From Methylotenera oryzisoli_B (GTDB lineage Bacteria; Pseudomonadota; Gammaproteobacteria; Burkholderiales; Methylophilaceae): a stretch of 64,000 nucleotides of DNA. The stretch is taken from assembly GCA_965613685.1 (NCBI GenBank), contig OZ277031.1, forward strand, positions 1 to 64,000, in the 5' to 3' direction. The translations under genes were made by a program, and so were the position numbers. Positions 1-8,231 of this stretch are shown one piece after another; the first letter of the stretch is position 1, and each line of letters starts with the position of its first letter. The notes beneath the pieces were generated by a model. The model saw nothing but the letters and a program-made list of their open reading frames with translations. It searched no databases and had not been told where the DNA came from.

Positions 1-1386
1 ATGCAAAATTTCTGGCCTACTTGTCTGAGCCGTTTTGAACAAGAGTTGTCTAAGCAACAATTCAACACTTGGATTAAACCGCTCTTTGCCGAAGTGAATG
101 GCAATGTACTGAGGTTGGTTGCGCCTAATCGCTTTGTTTTACAGTGGGTAAAAGAACGGTTTAATAAAAAAATTGAACAATTTGCACGTGAGTTGCAATT
201 AAACGACATACAAATCGATTTTGTTATTGCCAACATTGAGCCTGACCAAGAAGACAAAGCGGCAGAAAAACTAGGCGCCAAAATCCAAACTGAGTTGAGT
301 AAGATTGCTGCCAGTCCATCGGTAGTCAAACCAGCTGGCAAAATGACAGTGGAAGCCACTAAAGTTATTTCCGGTTTAAACACTGCGTTTAATTTTGAAA
401 ATTACGTAACCGGTCGTGCCAATCAGTTAGCCCGAGCTGCCGCCATACAGGTAGCAGAGAATCCTGGCGCGGCTTACAACCCATTATTCATATACGGCGG
501 CGTGGGCTTGGGTAAAACCCATTTACTGCAAGCCATAGGCAACGAGTTAAAAAAACACAAACCAGAAGCCAAAATTCGTTACCTGCATGCTGAGCGCTAT
601 GTAAGTGATGTGGTAAAAGCTTACGAAAATAAAGCGTTTGATGAATTTAAACGGCAATACCATTCATTGGATTTGCTCTTAATTGACGACATTCAGTTTT
701 TTGCTAAGAAAACCCGTACGCAAGAAGAGTTTTTTTATGCCTTCAATTCCTTAATTGAGGCTAAAAAACAAATTGTCATTACTTGCGACACCTACCCTAA
801 AGAAATCATGGATGTGGATGAGCGCCTAAGAACTCGCTTTAGCTGGGGATTAACCGTAGCAGTGGAGCCACCGGAATTGGAAATGCGCGTGGCCATTTTG
901 TTAAAAAAAGCGGAAGCGGTTAACTTAAACTTACCCGAAGAAGTGGCCTTCTTTATTGCTAAACAAATACGATCCAGCGTTAGAGAATTAGAGGGGGCGT
1001 TAAATCGTATTATTGCTATGGCAAAATTTACTGGCCATGCCATAGACGTGCATTTAGCAAAAGATGCACTTCGTGATTTAATAGCAGTTAGAGGTAGGCA
1101 GGTGACCATGGAAAATATCCAAAAAACCGTAGCCGATTACTACAAGATAAAAGTGGCTGAAATGTACAGTAAGAAGCGCACGCGTAATTTTGCCCGGCCA
1201 AGGCAAATAGCCATGGCTTTATCACGTGAACTCACCAATCACAGCTTTCCAGAAATAGGGGAGGCATTTGGTGGACGTCACCACACAACCGTTATGCATG
1301 CATGCGATGAAATTGATTTACTAAGAAAAAATGATCCGTCTTTTACGCGTGATATTGGTTTTTTAATCCAAGTAATACGGGATTAA
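1..1386 (+). CDS. dnaA: Chromosomal replication initiator protein DnaA
   Basis: DnaA binds DnaA boxes at oriC, melts the AT-rich element and loads the replicative helicase. The 461-residue protein is full length for the family. It has an N-terminal oligomerisation domain (about 1-80), a linker, an AAA+ ATPase with Walker A GGVGLGKTH at 166-174 and Walker B LLLIDD at 225-230, and a C-terminal DNA-binding domain carrying the signature GGRHHTTV at 424-431. The start is the first base of the window, so the record was evidently rotated to dnaA. Any upstream promoter or upstream DnaA boxes lie outside. It is followed by dnaN and gyrB in the usual order. Very sure. Confidence 0.99.
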   Translation: MQNFWPTCLSRFEQELSKQQFNTWIKPLFAEVNGNVLRLVAPNRFVLQWVKERFNKKIEQFARELQLNDIQIDFVIANIEPDQEDKAAEKLGAKIQTELSKIAASPSVVKPAGKMTVEATKVISGLNTAFNFENYVTGRANQLARAAAIQVAENPGAAYNPLFIYGGVGLGKTHLLQAIGNELKKHKPEAKIRYLHAERYVSDVVKAYENKAFDEFKRQYHSLDLLLIDDIQFFAKKTRTQEEFFYAFNSLIEAKKQIVITCDTYPKEIMDVDERLRTRFSWGLTVAVEPPELEMRVAILLKKAEAVNLNLPEEVAFFIAKQIRSSVRELEGALNRIIAMAKFTGHAIDVHLAKDALRDLIAVRGRQVTMENIQKTVADYYKIKVAEMYSKKRTRNFARPRQIAMALSRELTNHSFPEIGEAFGGRHHTTVMHACDEIDLLRKNDPSFTRDIGFLIQVIRD

Positions 1387-1611
1387 CTACTTGTTAGACT
1401 ATGAATTAACTGTGGATGAATTGCGGATAAAGACACTAATTTGTTATAGCTAATTTTTAATCAACAAATTGCCCACAGTAGAATATGCTTAAACTAAGGT
1501 AGTTTTAATTTAACTAACCCATTGTTTTATTTAAAAAATACACGGTTATCCACAAAATACCGCGCCATTATTATTGTTATTATTTATATATATATTATTT
1601 AGGTTATAAAG
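1387..1611. other. Candidate replication origin region (oriC) between dnaA and dnaN
   Basis: This non-coding AT-rich gap holds one perfect DnaA box (TTATCCACA, 1546-1554) and a one-mismatch box in the opposite orientation (TGTGGATGA, 1411-1419). An almost pure A/T run at about 1565-1604, including TATATATATA, could serve as the unwinding element. Origins next to dnaA are the rule in this class. The other side of dnaA is not visible, so the main origin could also lie upstream of base 1. Assignment is inference from motif content and position. Confidence 0.55.
1546..1554 (+). promoter_or_regulatory. Perfect DnaA box
   Basis: TTATCCACA matches the consensus 9-mer exactly and sits just before the A/T-only stretch leading to dnaN. 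It may act in replication initiation, in DnaA control of dnaN, or both. Confidence 0.7.
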
Positions 1612-2712
1612 ATGAATATACAAATCAACCGTGAAACCCTGTTAAAACCTTTAACGTCCGTCACCAGTATTGTTGAGAAAAGGCATACCTTGCCTATACT
1701 CTCCAATTTACTATTGGAAGTAAAACAAAATAAAATTCATTTAACCGCCACCGATTTAGAGATGCAAATTTCACTAACCGTAGACAGTGCAACCAGTGGT
1801 GATTTTTCAACTACATTATCCGCTAAGAAATTATTGGATATTTGCCGTTCTCTGCCCGATAACGCTGACATCAATATGAACACGACGGAAAGTCGTATTA
1901 CATTAAAAGCGGCAAAAAGCAGATTTAATTTGCAAACATTACCAGCAGCAGACTACCCAGTAATGACAAAAACACAAGGCACTACAACCATGGTGGTTTT
2001 AGCACAACGTGAATTAAAAGACTTATTAAAGCAAGTTGAATTTGCCATGGCACAACAAGACATTCGTTATTATTTGAATGGCTTATTGTTTGAAATTGCA
2101 GCCAATAAATTAAATATAGTTGGAACAGATGGCCACAGATTGAGTTTTACTTCGACCGAATTAAAACAAAGCTACGAAAAACAAGATGTCATATTACCTA
2201 GAAAGACTGTGGTTGAATTGATTAAATTACTGGATGACAGTGACGATGAAGTACAAATAGAATTGGCCAGCAATCAAGTGAATTTTAGTTTTGCTAATTT
2301 AAAACTGATTTCGAAAGTGATAGACGGTAAATTCCCAGATTACAACCGCGTGATTCCAGTTGGTCATCAAAACACCTTTAGCGTTGAAAGATTAAACGTG
2401 TTGTTAGCAATGCAACGCGCATCCATTTTATCCAATGAAAAATACCGCGGCATACGTATGGTGTTAAGTAATAATAATTTAAAATTGATCAGCACTAACA
2501 GTGATCAAGAGGAAGCAGAAGAAGAGTTGGAAATAAATTACAGTGGTGATGCATTAGACATAGGATTTAACGTAACCTATTTAATTGATGTGCTCAATAA
2601 TACTAACAGCGATCAAGCCAATTTTTCATTTGCCGACGCCAACAGCAGTTGCTTAATTACCATCCCCAATAACCCCAATTACAAATACGTAGTTATGCCC
2701 ATGCGTATTTAA
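1612..2712 (+). CDS. dnaN: DNA polymerase III beta subunit (sliding clamp)
   Basis: The beta clamp is a ring-shaped homodimer that tethers DNA polymerase III to its template and recruits repair and replication-control proteins. The 366-residue length is typical, and the sequence runs through three repeated clamp folds. N-terminal family features (the segment around KRHTLPILSNLL) and the C-terminal YVVMPMRI ending are both visible; the latter matches the conserved end of the family. It lies between dnaA and gyrB as expected, separated from dnaA by the origin-like gap. The ATG at 1612 follows an AT-rich leader with only a weak Shine-Dalgarno. Very sure. Confidence 0.98.
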   Translation: MNIQINRETLLKPLTSVTSIVEKRHTLPILSNLLLEVKQNKIHLTATDLEMQISLTVDSATSGDFSTTLSAKKLLDICRSLPDNADINMNTTESRITLKAAKSRFNLQTLPAADYPVMTKTQGTTTMVVLAQRELKDLLKQVEFAMAQQDIRYYLNGLLFEIAANKLNIVGTDGHRLSFTSTELKQSYEKQDVILPRKTVVELIKLLDDSDDEVQIELASNQVNFSFANLKLISKVIDGKFPDYNRVIPVGHQNTFSVERLNVLLAMQRASILSNEKYRGIRMVLSNNNLKLISTNSDQEEAEEELEINYSGDALDIGFNVTYLIDVLNNTNSDQANFSFADANSSCLITIPNNPNYKYVVMPMRI

Positions 2713-2721
2713 AAAGCTTTA

Positions 2722-2737
2722 TGTTTCACGTGAAACA
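2722..2737. promoter_or_regulatory. parS: parS centromere-like site (ParB binding palindrome)
   Basis: The 16-bp sequence TGTTTCACGTGAAACA is a perfect inverted repeat identical to the widely conserved chromosomal parS consensus. It sits in the 69-bp dnaN-gyrB gap, close to the origin, where ParB would load and spread for chromosome segregation. parA and parB are not in the window. The perfect match makes chance unlikely. Confidence 0.92.
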
Positions 2738-2781
2738 ATAAAAAGCATTAAACAAATCAACAAACAATTAATTAAAGAAAA

Positions 2782-5205
2782 ATGAGTATGGCTGAAAATA
2801 AAAAAGTTACACCTGATTACGATTCTTCCAGTATTAAAATTCTTGAGGGTTTAGACGCCGTTCGTAAGCGCCCGGGTATGTATATCGGCGATACGTCAGA
2901 TGGCTCGGGATTGCATCACATGGTGTTTGAGGTTTTGGATAATGCTATTGATGAAGCCTTAGCTGGTCACTGCAATGAAATTAAAGTCACCATCCATTTA
3001 GATAACTCAATCAGCGTGACCGATAACGGAAGGGGAATTCCTACCGATATTAAATACGATGACATTAAATCGGTTAAACGCTCAGCCGCCGAAATTGTTA
3101 TGACGGAGCTGCATGCAGGCGGTAAGTTTGACCAAAACTCTTACAAGGTCTCCGGTGGTTTGCATGGGGTAGGGGTATCGGTTGTGAATGCCTTGTCGGA
3201 TTGGTTGCGATTGAAAATTTACCGTAACGGCGAAATACACCAAATGGAATTTCAACGCGGCGTGGCCATGGCACCCTTAGCAATGATGGGTAAAACAGAA
3301 AAACGCGGAACGGAAGTGCATTTCTTGGCATCGGTGGAAACCTTTGTTTTAGTTGAATACCACTTCGATATATTGGCTAAACGCATACGCGAACTGTCTT
3401 TCCTTAATAACGGTGTGAAAATTGAGCTTATCGATCAACGCAGTGGTAAGAGTGAAAACTTTGCCTATTCAGGCGGCATTAAAGGGTTCGTTGAGTACAT
3501 GAATCGTACTAAATCCGTGCTGCACCCAAAAACATTTTATGCCATGGGCGAAAAAGACGGCATGACCATAGAGGTGGCCATGCAGTGGAATGATTCCTAC
3601 AGTGAAACCGTGCAGTGTTTTACTAACAACATTCCGCAACGCGATGGCGGTACCCATTTAACGGGTTTACGTACAGCCATGACGCGTACGCTTAATCAGT
3701 ACATAGAGCAAACCGACATGGCTAAAAAAGCCAAAGTCGAAACCACCGGTGACGACATGCGTGAAGGCATTTGTTGCGTGTTATCAGTCAAAGTGCCAGA
3801 CCCGAAGTTTTCATCCCAAACCAAAGATAAATTAGTGTCATCAGAGGTGCAACCCGTGGTCTCTGAAGTGGTGGCAGCAAAATTGGCGGAATTTTTACAA
3901 GAAAATCCAGCCGATGCGAAAATCATTGTAGGTAAAATCGTTGATGCTGCACGTGCACGAGAAGCCGCTCGTAAGGCACGTGAAATTACCCGTCGTAAGG
4001 GGGTAATGGACACCATGGGCTTGCCTGGTAAATTAGCCGATTGTCAGGAACGCGATCCAGCAAAATGCGAAATATACTTGGTTGAGGGGGACTCCGCGGG
4101 CGGGTCTGCTAAGCAAGGAAGAGACCGTAAATTCCAAGCCATATTGCCATTGAAGGGTAAAATTTTAAACGTAGAAAAAGCCAGATTCGATAAATTAATT
4201 GGCTCACAAGAGATCGCGACCTTAATTACTGCGCTGGGCACCAGCATAGGTAAAGCGGATTTTAATGTGGAAAAATTACGCTACCACCGCATCATCATCA
4301 TGACTGATGCGGACGTCGACGGCGCCCACATTCGAACCTTGCTGCTCACCTTCTTCTACCGTCAAATGACCGAATTAGTTGAGCGTGGTCACATTTACAT
4401 TGCGCAACCACCTTTGTATAAAGTTAAACAAGGTAAAGACGAGCGCTATTTAAAAGACCAACAAGAATTGGATCAGTATTTACTGCAATCGGCGCTGAAA
4501 GGTGCGGAGCTGATTACAAAAACCAACGGCGATAGCCTCAGCGATGCGCCTTTAACTGAAATCGCTAAGCAAATGGTTTTAACTGAAGCCGTGATACGCC
4601 GCATTGCCTCGCACTACGATGAAAGCGTATTGCGTGCCATGCAAGATTTAGGGGAATTAAGCTTAGCCACTAAAGACAGCACTGAAAAAGCCGCTGAAAA
4701 ATTGCGTCCAATATTAGGTGCCATAGGCAGCGAAGTGATCGTTGGTTTTGATGCCGAGGCTAACGAATACCGTTTGGAAGTCAACAAATACGTGCACGGT
4801 AATTTGCAATGTTGCGTGATCAATGCTGAATTTTTAGGCTCTGGCGATTACCGACAAATCAGCAAAATGTCCACCATGCTGCAAGGCTTATTAGGCGATG
4901 GTGCATTAATTAAACGAGGTGAAAAAGAACTGCCGGTCACCACATTTAAGCAAGCCTTGGATTGGTTATTAGAAGAAGCCAAACACAATCTAAATATTCA
5001 ACGCTATAAAGGCTTGGGTGAAATGAACCCATCGCAGCTATGGGAAACCACCATGGACCCAACCGTGCGTCGTTTGTTAAAAGTACAAATTGACGACGCC
5101 ATTGCCGCTGATGAAATCTTCACCACGCTAATGGGCGACAACGTTGAACCAAGACGTGCCTTTATTGAGAGCAATGCCTTGGGTGCAAGCAACTTAGACG
5201 TTTAA
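2782..5205 (+). CDS. gyrB: DNA gyrase subunit B
   Basis: GyrB is the ATPase subunit of DNA gyrase, which introduces negative supercoils. At 807 residues it has the usual proteobacterial length. The GHKL ATPase domain carries EVLDNAIDEALAGHC near 50-65 and the glycine-rich GGLHGVGVSVVNAL near residue 125. The TOPRIM domain shows EGDSAGGSA near 435 and the metal-binding DADVDGAH near 509. The C-terminal GyrA-interacting part has QRYKGLGEMNP. The long insertion after TOPRIM is characteristic of Gram-negative GyrB. Start is ATG 2782; an in-frame ATG two codons later is also possible. A strong terminator follows. Confidence 0.99.
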   Translation: MSMAENKKVTPDYDSSSIKILEGLDAVRKRPGMYIGDTSDGSGLHHMVFEVLDNAIDEALAGHCNEIKVTIHLDNSISVTDNGRGIPTDIKYDDIKSVKRSAAEIVMTELHAGGKFDQNSYKVSGGLHGVGVSVVNALSDWLRLKIYRNGEIHQMEFQRGVAMAPLAMMGKTEKRGTEVHFLASVETFVLVEYHFDILAKRIRELSFLNNGVKIELIDQRSGKSENFAYSGGIKGFVEYMNRTKSVLHPKTFYAMGEKDGMTIEVAMQWNDSYSETVQCFTNNIPQRDGGTHLTGLRTAMTRTLNQYIEQTDMAKKAKVETTGDDMREGICCVLSVKVPDPKFSSQTKDKLVSSEVQPVVSEVVAAKLAEFLQENPADAKIIVGKIVDAARAREAARKAREITRRKGVMDTMGLPGKLADCQERDPAKCEIYLVEGDSAGGSAKQGRDRKFQAILPLKGKILNVEKARFDKLIGSQEIATLITALGTSIGKADFNVEKLRYHRIIIMTDADVDGAHIRTLLLTFFYRQMTELVERGHIYIAQPPLYKVKQGKDERYLKDQQELDQYLLQSALKGAELITKTNGDSLSDAPLTEIAKQMVLTEAVIRRIASHYDESVLRAMQDLGELSLATKDSTEKAAEKLRPILGAIGSEVIVGFDAEANEYRLEVNKYVHGNLQCCVINAEFLGSGDYRQISKMSTMLQGLLGDGALIKRGEKELPVTTFKQALDWLLEEAKHNLNIQRYKGLGEMNPSQLWETTMDPTVRRLLKVQIDDAIAADEIFTTLMGDNVEPRRAFIESNALGASNLDV

Positions 5206-5230
5206 TTGTCAGCTTAGGCCCACCCAATTA

Positions 5231-5253
5231 AAAAAGCCCCGCGGGGCTTTTTT
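5231..5253 (+). terminator. Rho-independent terminator after gyrB
   Basis: AAAAAGCCCC, a GC centre and GGGGCTTTTT form a perfect stem followed by T residues, 26 bases after the gyrB stop codon. Confidence 0.9.
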
Positions 5254-5318
5254 AATGCCTGTAAAAATCGTCACGCATATGCATTAACAGGCCTATTGGG
5301 CCTTAAAAAGAAATTTAC

Positions 5319-5347
5319 ATGCCATCCTTAAGGTGCATGGCATTTTT
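5319..5347 (+). terminator. Second hairpin with T-run in the gyrB-oxyR gap
   Basis: ATGCCAT (5319-5325) pairs with ATGGCAT (5337-5343), and five T residues follow. The loop contains the palindrome CCTTAAGG. It lies downstream of the clear gyrB terminator, so it could be a backup terminator or the end of a small untranslated transcript. Function not established. Confidence 0.4.
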
Positions 5348-5455
5348 CACCCCCAAGTGCTCTAGTTTGATTCGAATTAAAAGCAGTACCTCTGTGCTAA
5401 ACTTATTGATAATTTAATACGATAAGTAATTCAAATCATTCTTGGGGGTGGCGGC

Positions 5456-6358
5456 ATGACTTTAAACGAATTGCGTTTTGTGGTGGCGTTAGCGAAAGAG
5501 CGAAATTTTAGAAAAGCTTCAGAAAAATGTTTTGTGAGTCAGCCGGCACTAAGTTTGGCTGTTAAAAAATTAGAAGACGATCTGGGCGTGCTTATTTTTG
5601 AGCGCAGCCATACCGATATTAGCCCTACGGTGGTTGGGCAAAAAATAATTGAACAAGCCACGCGAGCCCTAGAAGAAGTGGCGCACATAAGGGAAATTGC
5701 TAAGCAAGGCAATAACCAATTGGCCGGGCCGTTTCGCTTAGGGCTGATCTATTCGGTGGGGCCTTATTTGCTACCTGAAATCATACCAATTTTGCGTCGC
5801 ATTTGCCCTGACATGCCATTGGACATAGAAGAAAACCTAACGGTACAGTTGGAAGCACAGCTAAAAAGTGGGGCCATAGACGCGGCTATCGTGGCCTTGC
5901 CTTTTGATGTGCCTGGCATTAAAACCCAAGCGCTGTATGACGAGGAATACGTGGTGATGGTCCCTATTAGCCATCCCTGGGCCAATAAAGCCAGCGTGGG
6001 GGCGGATGATTTGCTTGATGAGAATGTGTTGTTACTTAATAGTGGTCATTGTTACAGCCATCAAGTTTTGGCTGCTTGCCCAGATTTATCCAAAAAAGGA
6101 CAGGTATTACAGGGTAACTCATTGGAAACTATACGCAATATGGTGGCATCCAATTTAGGCATCACCGTGCTGCCTTGCAGCGCTGCCACAGAACGTTATG
6201 TAAATCCTTTGGTTAAGGTGATTCCATTTTCTGCGCCGGTACCGGTCAGGCGAATTGCCCTAGCATGGCGTAAAAGTTATGCCAGAGAAATGGCGGTAAA
6301 CGCCATATGCGATGCCATTAAGGAAATTAAATCGCCTTGTTTGCACTTAATTAATTAA
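5456..6358 (+). CDS. oxyR: LysR-family peroxide sensor, OxyR
   Basis: OxyR is a cytosolic LysR-type regulator that activates catalase, alkyl hydroperoxide reductase and related genes when hydrogen peroxide oxidises a cysteine pair to a disulfide. The 300-residue protein has an N-terminal winged helix-turn-helix (about 1-60, with NFRKASEKCFVSQPALS) and a periplasmic-binding-protein-like sensor domain. Cys199 and Cys208 sit in GHCYSHQVLAACPD with the same spacing and even the same numbering as the redox pair of E. coli OxyR, which separates it from other LysR proteins. A strong purine-rich ribosome site (GGGGGTGG) precedes the ATG. It is monocistronic and flanked by terminators. Confidence 0.88.
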   Translation: MTLNELRFVVALAKERNFRKASEKCFVSQPALSLAVKKLEDDLGVLIFERSHTDISPTVVGQKIIEQATRALEEVAHIREIAKQGNNQLAGPFRLGLIYSVGPYLLPEIIPILRRICPDMPLDIEENLTVQLEAQLKSGAIDAAIVALPFDVPGIKTQALYDEEYVVMVPISHPWANKASVGADDLLDENVLLLNSGHCYSHQVLAACPDLSKKGQVLQGNSLETIRNMVASNLGITVLPCSAATERYVNPLVKVIPFSAPVPVRRIALAWRKSYAREMAVNAICDAIKEIKSPCLHLIN

Positions 6359-6382
6359 TCCAGGTTGGCTGGCAATGGCAAT

Positions 6383-6410
6383 AAAAAAGGACGCCTAGGC
6401 GTCCTTTTTT
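6383..6410. terminator. Bidirectional terminator between oxyR and pqqA
   Basis: A 28-bp perfect palindrome, AAAAAAGGACGCC and its complement, has A and T tracts on both sides, so it can end transcripts of oxyR (+) and of the convergent pqqA (-). Confidence 0.9.
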
Positions 6411-6433
6411 CGTTGAACTTAAGGGTTCAAAAA

Positions 6434-6505
6434 TTATTTGTTCATTACGTACATGGTTACTTCAAAACCAAAACGCATTTCTGTAGCTGCTGGTGTTGTC
6501 CACAT
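6434..6505 (-). CDS. pqqA: PQQ precursor peptide PqqA
   Basis: PqqA is the ribosomal peptide from which pyrroloquinoline quinone, the cofactor of methanol dehydrogenase, is cut and cross-linked. The 23-codon ORF begins MWTTPAATEMRFGFEVT and ends MYVMNK, closely matching the family: MW at the start, then MRFGFEVT. Glu15 and Tyr19, the two residues fused to make PQQ, have the required E-x3-Y spacing. AGGAGAATTACC in front of the ATG is a strong ribosome site. The downstream end runs into a terminator shared with oxyR. No pqqB, C, D or E lies nearby, so it is a lone pqqA; the maturation genes must be elsewhere if the pathway is active. Confidence 0.93.
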   Translation of the reverse strand: MWTTPAATEMRFGFEVTMYVMNK

Positions 6506-6641
6506 GGTAATTCTCCTGTTGGTTGATTAATTAAGTCGTACACAATCTATGACTTGAATAATACAGGCCGATTAAATTAATTCCCTATGTAATCCTACTA
6601 AATACGGCTAATGATTTTCATTAGATAAGCTAAGGCTTAGC

Positions 6642-7310
6642 CTAATAAAATAAGCGTACTCGGTAGCCAGCCATGCTTAGATCTGGATTGGCTAAAGGCA
6701 GCATCAATTTAAGGGATTGCCCAGCCGCCAATCCTAATTTGGCATCAGTTCCATGCTCTAGGTAGTCACTCGGGTTAAACCTCGCTGTGAATTTAGCCCT
6801 ATCATCGATATCGGTAAGAATTAATTCTACAGTTGGGTAAGCCTGACTAAACGCAGCTTGATTGACGATGGTGCTCGATAAGTGCATTAAGCCAACGCGT
6901 AGTTCGTCCTCTAGCAAGTCCGTGTCATCTAGCACCAGCAAATTAATTTGTTTGGCCAAGGCAATGTCGCAGCCTATTTTTTTACAGGCCAGCTTTAAGT
7001 AAGCTTGGCTGCTGGGGTAGCGCCAGCTTATTTCTGCACGCAAGAAATAAACCGTTTGTAGCAGCGCGCTAAGCAATAAGAGCAGCAGCAAAAAAACAGC
7101 CAAACTATTCTTCCATACCGTTTTTGTTGTACTTTTGCTTGAATTGGCGCCGCTGTGCTTGGTGTTTTCTGCGCTAGCTTGAGTATGGCCTTGTGCGTTA
7201 AATAGCTTGAAACAATGACCGCAACAGACCAGGCCTTGGTGCAATTTTAATTGATCCTCGGCCACCTTAAAACGGCTTTGGCACGATGGGCAATCTAAGC
7301 TTACGATCAT
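6642..7310 (-). CDS. Zinc-ribbon, single-span membrane protein (DUF3426 type)
   Basis: The function of this family is not established. The N-terminus is an MJ0042-type zinc ribbon: CPSC and CGHC are separated by about 20 residues in the first 35 residues. A Ser/Thr-rich linker follows, then one hydrophobic span (about 75-95, LAVFLLLLLLLSALLQTVYFL), then a roughly 130-residue extracytoplasmic DUF3426-like domain. I chose the ATG at 7310, which overlaps the prmA stop as ATGA and puts the zinc ribbon at residue 1; a start nine codons upstream (7337) would overlap prmA more and lacks a better ribosome site. Linkage to prmA is common in betaproteobacteria and suggests translational coupling. Confidence 0.82.
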   Translation of the reverse strand: MIVSLDCPSCQSRFKVAEDQLKLHQGLVCCGHCFKLFNAQGHTQASAENTKHSGANSSKSTTKTVWKNSLAVFLLLLLLLSALLQTVYFLRAEISWRYPSSQAYLKLACKKIGCDIALAKQINLLVLDDTDLLEDELRVGLMHLSSTIVNQAAFSQAYPTVELILTDIDDRAKFTARFNPSDYLEHGTDAKLGLAAGQSLKLMLPLANPDLSMAGYRVRLFY

Positions 7311-8194
7311 TTTTTGTTGCCGGTTAACAAGACCCATGCATCCATGTAAACCGGCGCCTGCATATCAAACCACGGGGCATAAATAGCCGATACGGCCTCG
7401 GCTTGTTCTTTCAATATGCCAGACAAGGCAATTTTACCGCCGGACCTGCAGGATTTAGCCAAGGCCGGTGCCAACACGCTCAACGCGCTAGACAAGATGT
7501 TGGCCACTACGATGTCGTACTCTTCTGTTTGGTAGTCGTTGGCATGATAAAAGCTCGCCTGCACGGCGTTTTGCTCGGCGTTATACAAGCTGGCTTGTAT
7601 GGCTTGCGCATCGATGTCGGTGCCCACCACCTTAGACGCGCCTAATTTTTTAGCAGCGATGGCGAGAATGCCAGAACCGCAACCGTAATCCAATACGCTC
7701 CGGTCTTTTTTTACGGTTTGGCTAAGCCAAGCCAAACACAAATGCGTAGTCGGGTGGCTGCCCGTTCCAAAGGCCAGGCCGGGATCCAGCACGATATTAA
7801 TCGCATTGGCATTAGGGGCGCTGTGCCAGGTAGGTACTATCCATAAATCATCGGTAATTTTTATTGGATCAAACTGCGATTGGGTGGCGCGGACCCAGTC
7901 TTGTTCTTGTATGACTTCGGTGGTGTAGTGCAAAGACGGCAACTTGGTTAGGCGCGATAAATCGGCCATGACTTTCTGCACATCCACCCCTTCATCAAAC
8001 AGGGCGCTGACTAAATTTTGTTGCCAGATACCGGGAGGGGGGTCACCGGGTTCTCCAAAAATAGGTTGTTCGTCTAGCGTGTCGGCGTTGGCGTCTTCAA
8101 TGATGGCCGACAGCGCGCCTTGTTCCATTAAAGTATCGCTGATTAAATCAGCCGTGTTGTCTTGTGCTGCAATTTTTAACGATAGCCATGCCAT
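7307..8194 (-). CDS. prmA: Ribosomal protein L11 methyltransferase
   Basis: PrmA is a cytosolic SAM-dependent enzyme that trimethylates several amino groups of ribosomal protein L11. The 295-residue protein has the family N-terminal substrate-recognition domain (about 1-60, MAWLSLKIAAQDNTADLIS) and a class I methyltransferase domain. Motif I is LDYGCGSGILAIAAKKLGA near residues 168-186, and VVANILSSAL near 230 corresponds to the N(I/L)L motif. It is encoded between accC and the DUF3426 gene, in the order seen in many betaproteobacteria, and shares an ATGA overlap with the latter. Confidence 0.96.
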   Translation of the reverse strand: MAWLSLKIAAQDNTADLISDTLMEQGALSAIIEDANADTLDEQPIFGEPGDPPPGIWQQNLVSALFDEGVDVQKVMADLSRLTKLPSLHYTTEVIQEQDWVRATQSQFDPIKITDDLWIVPTWHSAPNANAINIVLDPGLAFGTGSHPTTHLCLAWLSQTVKKDRSVLDYGCGSGILAIAAKKLGASKVVGTDIDAQAIQASLYNAEQNAVQASFYHANDYQTEEYDIVVANILSSALSVLAPALAKSCRSGGKIALSGILKEQAEAVSAIYAPWFDMQAPVYMDAWVLLTGNKK

Positions 8195-8231
8195 GCGATA
8201 CCAACCTATTGAACATGCTTATTGCTAAACA

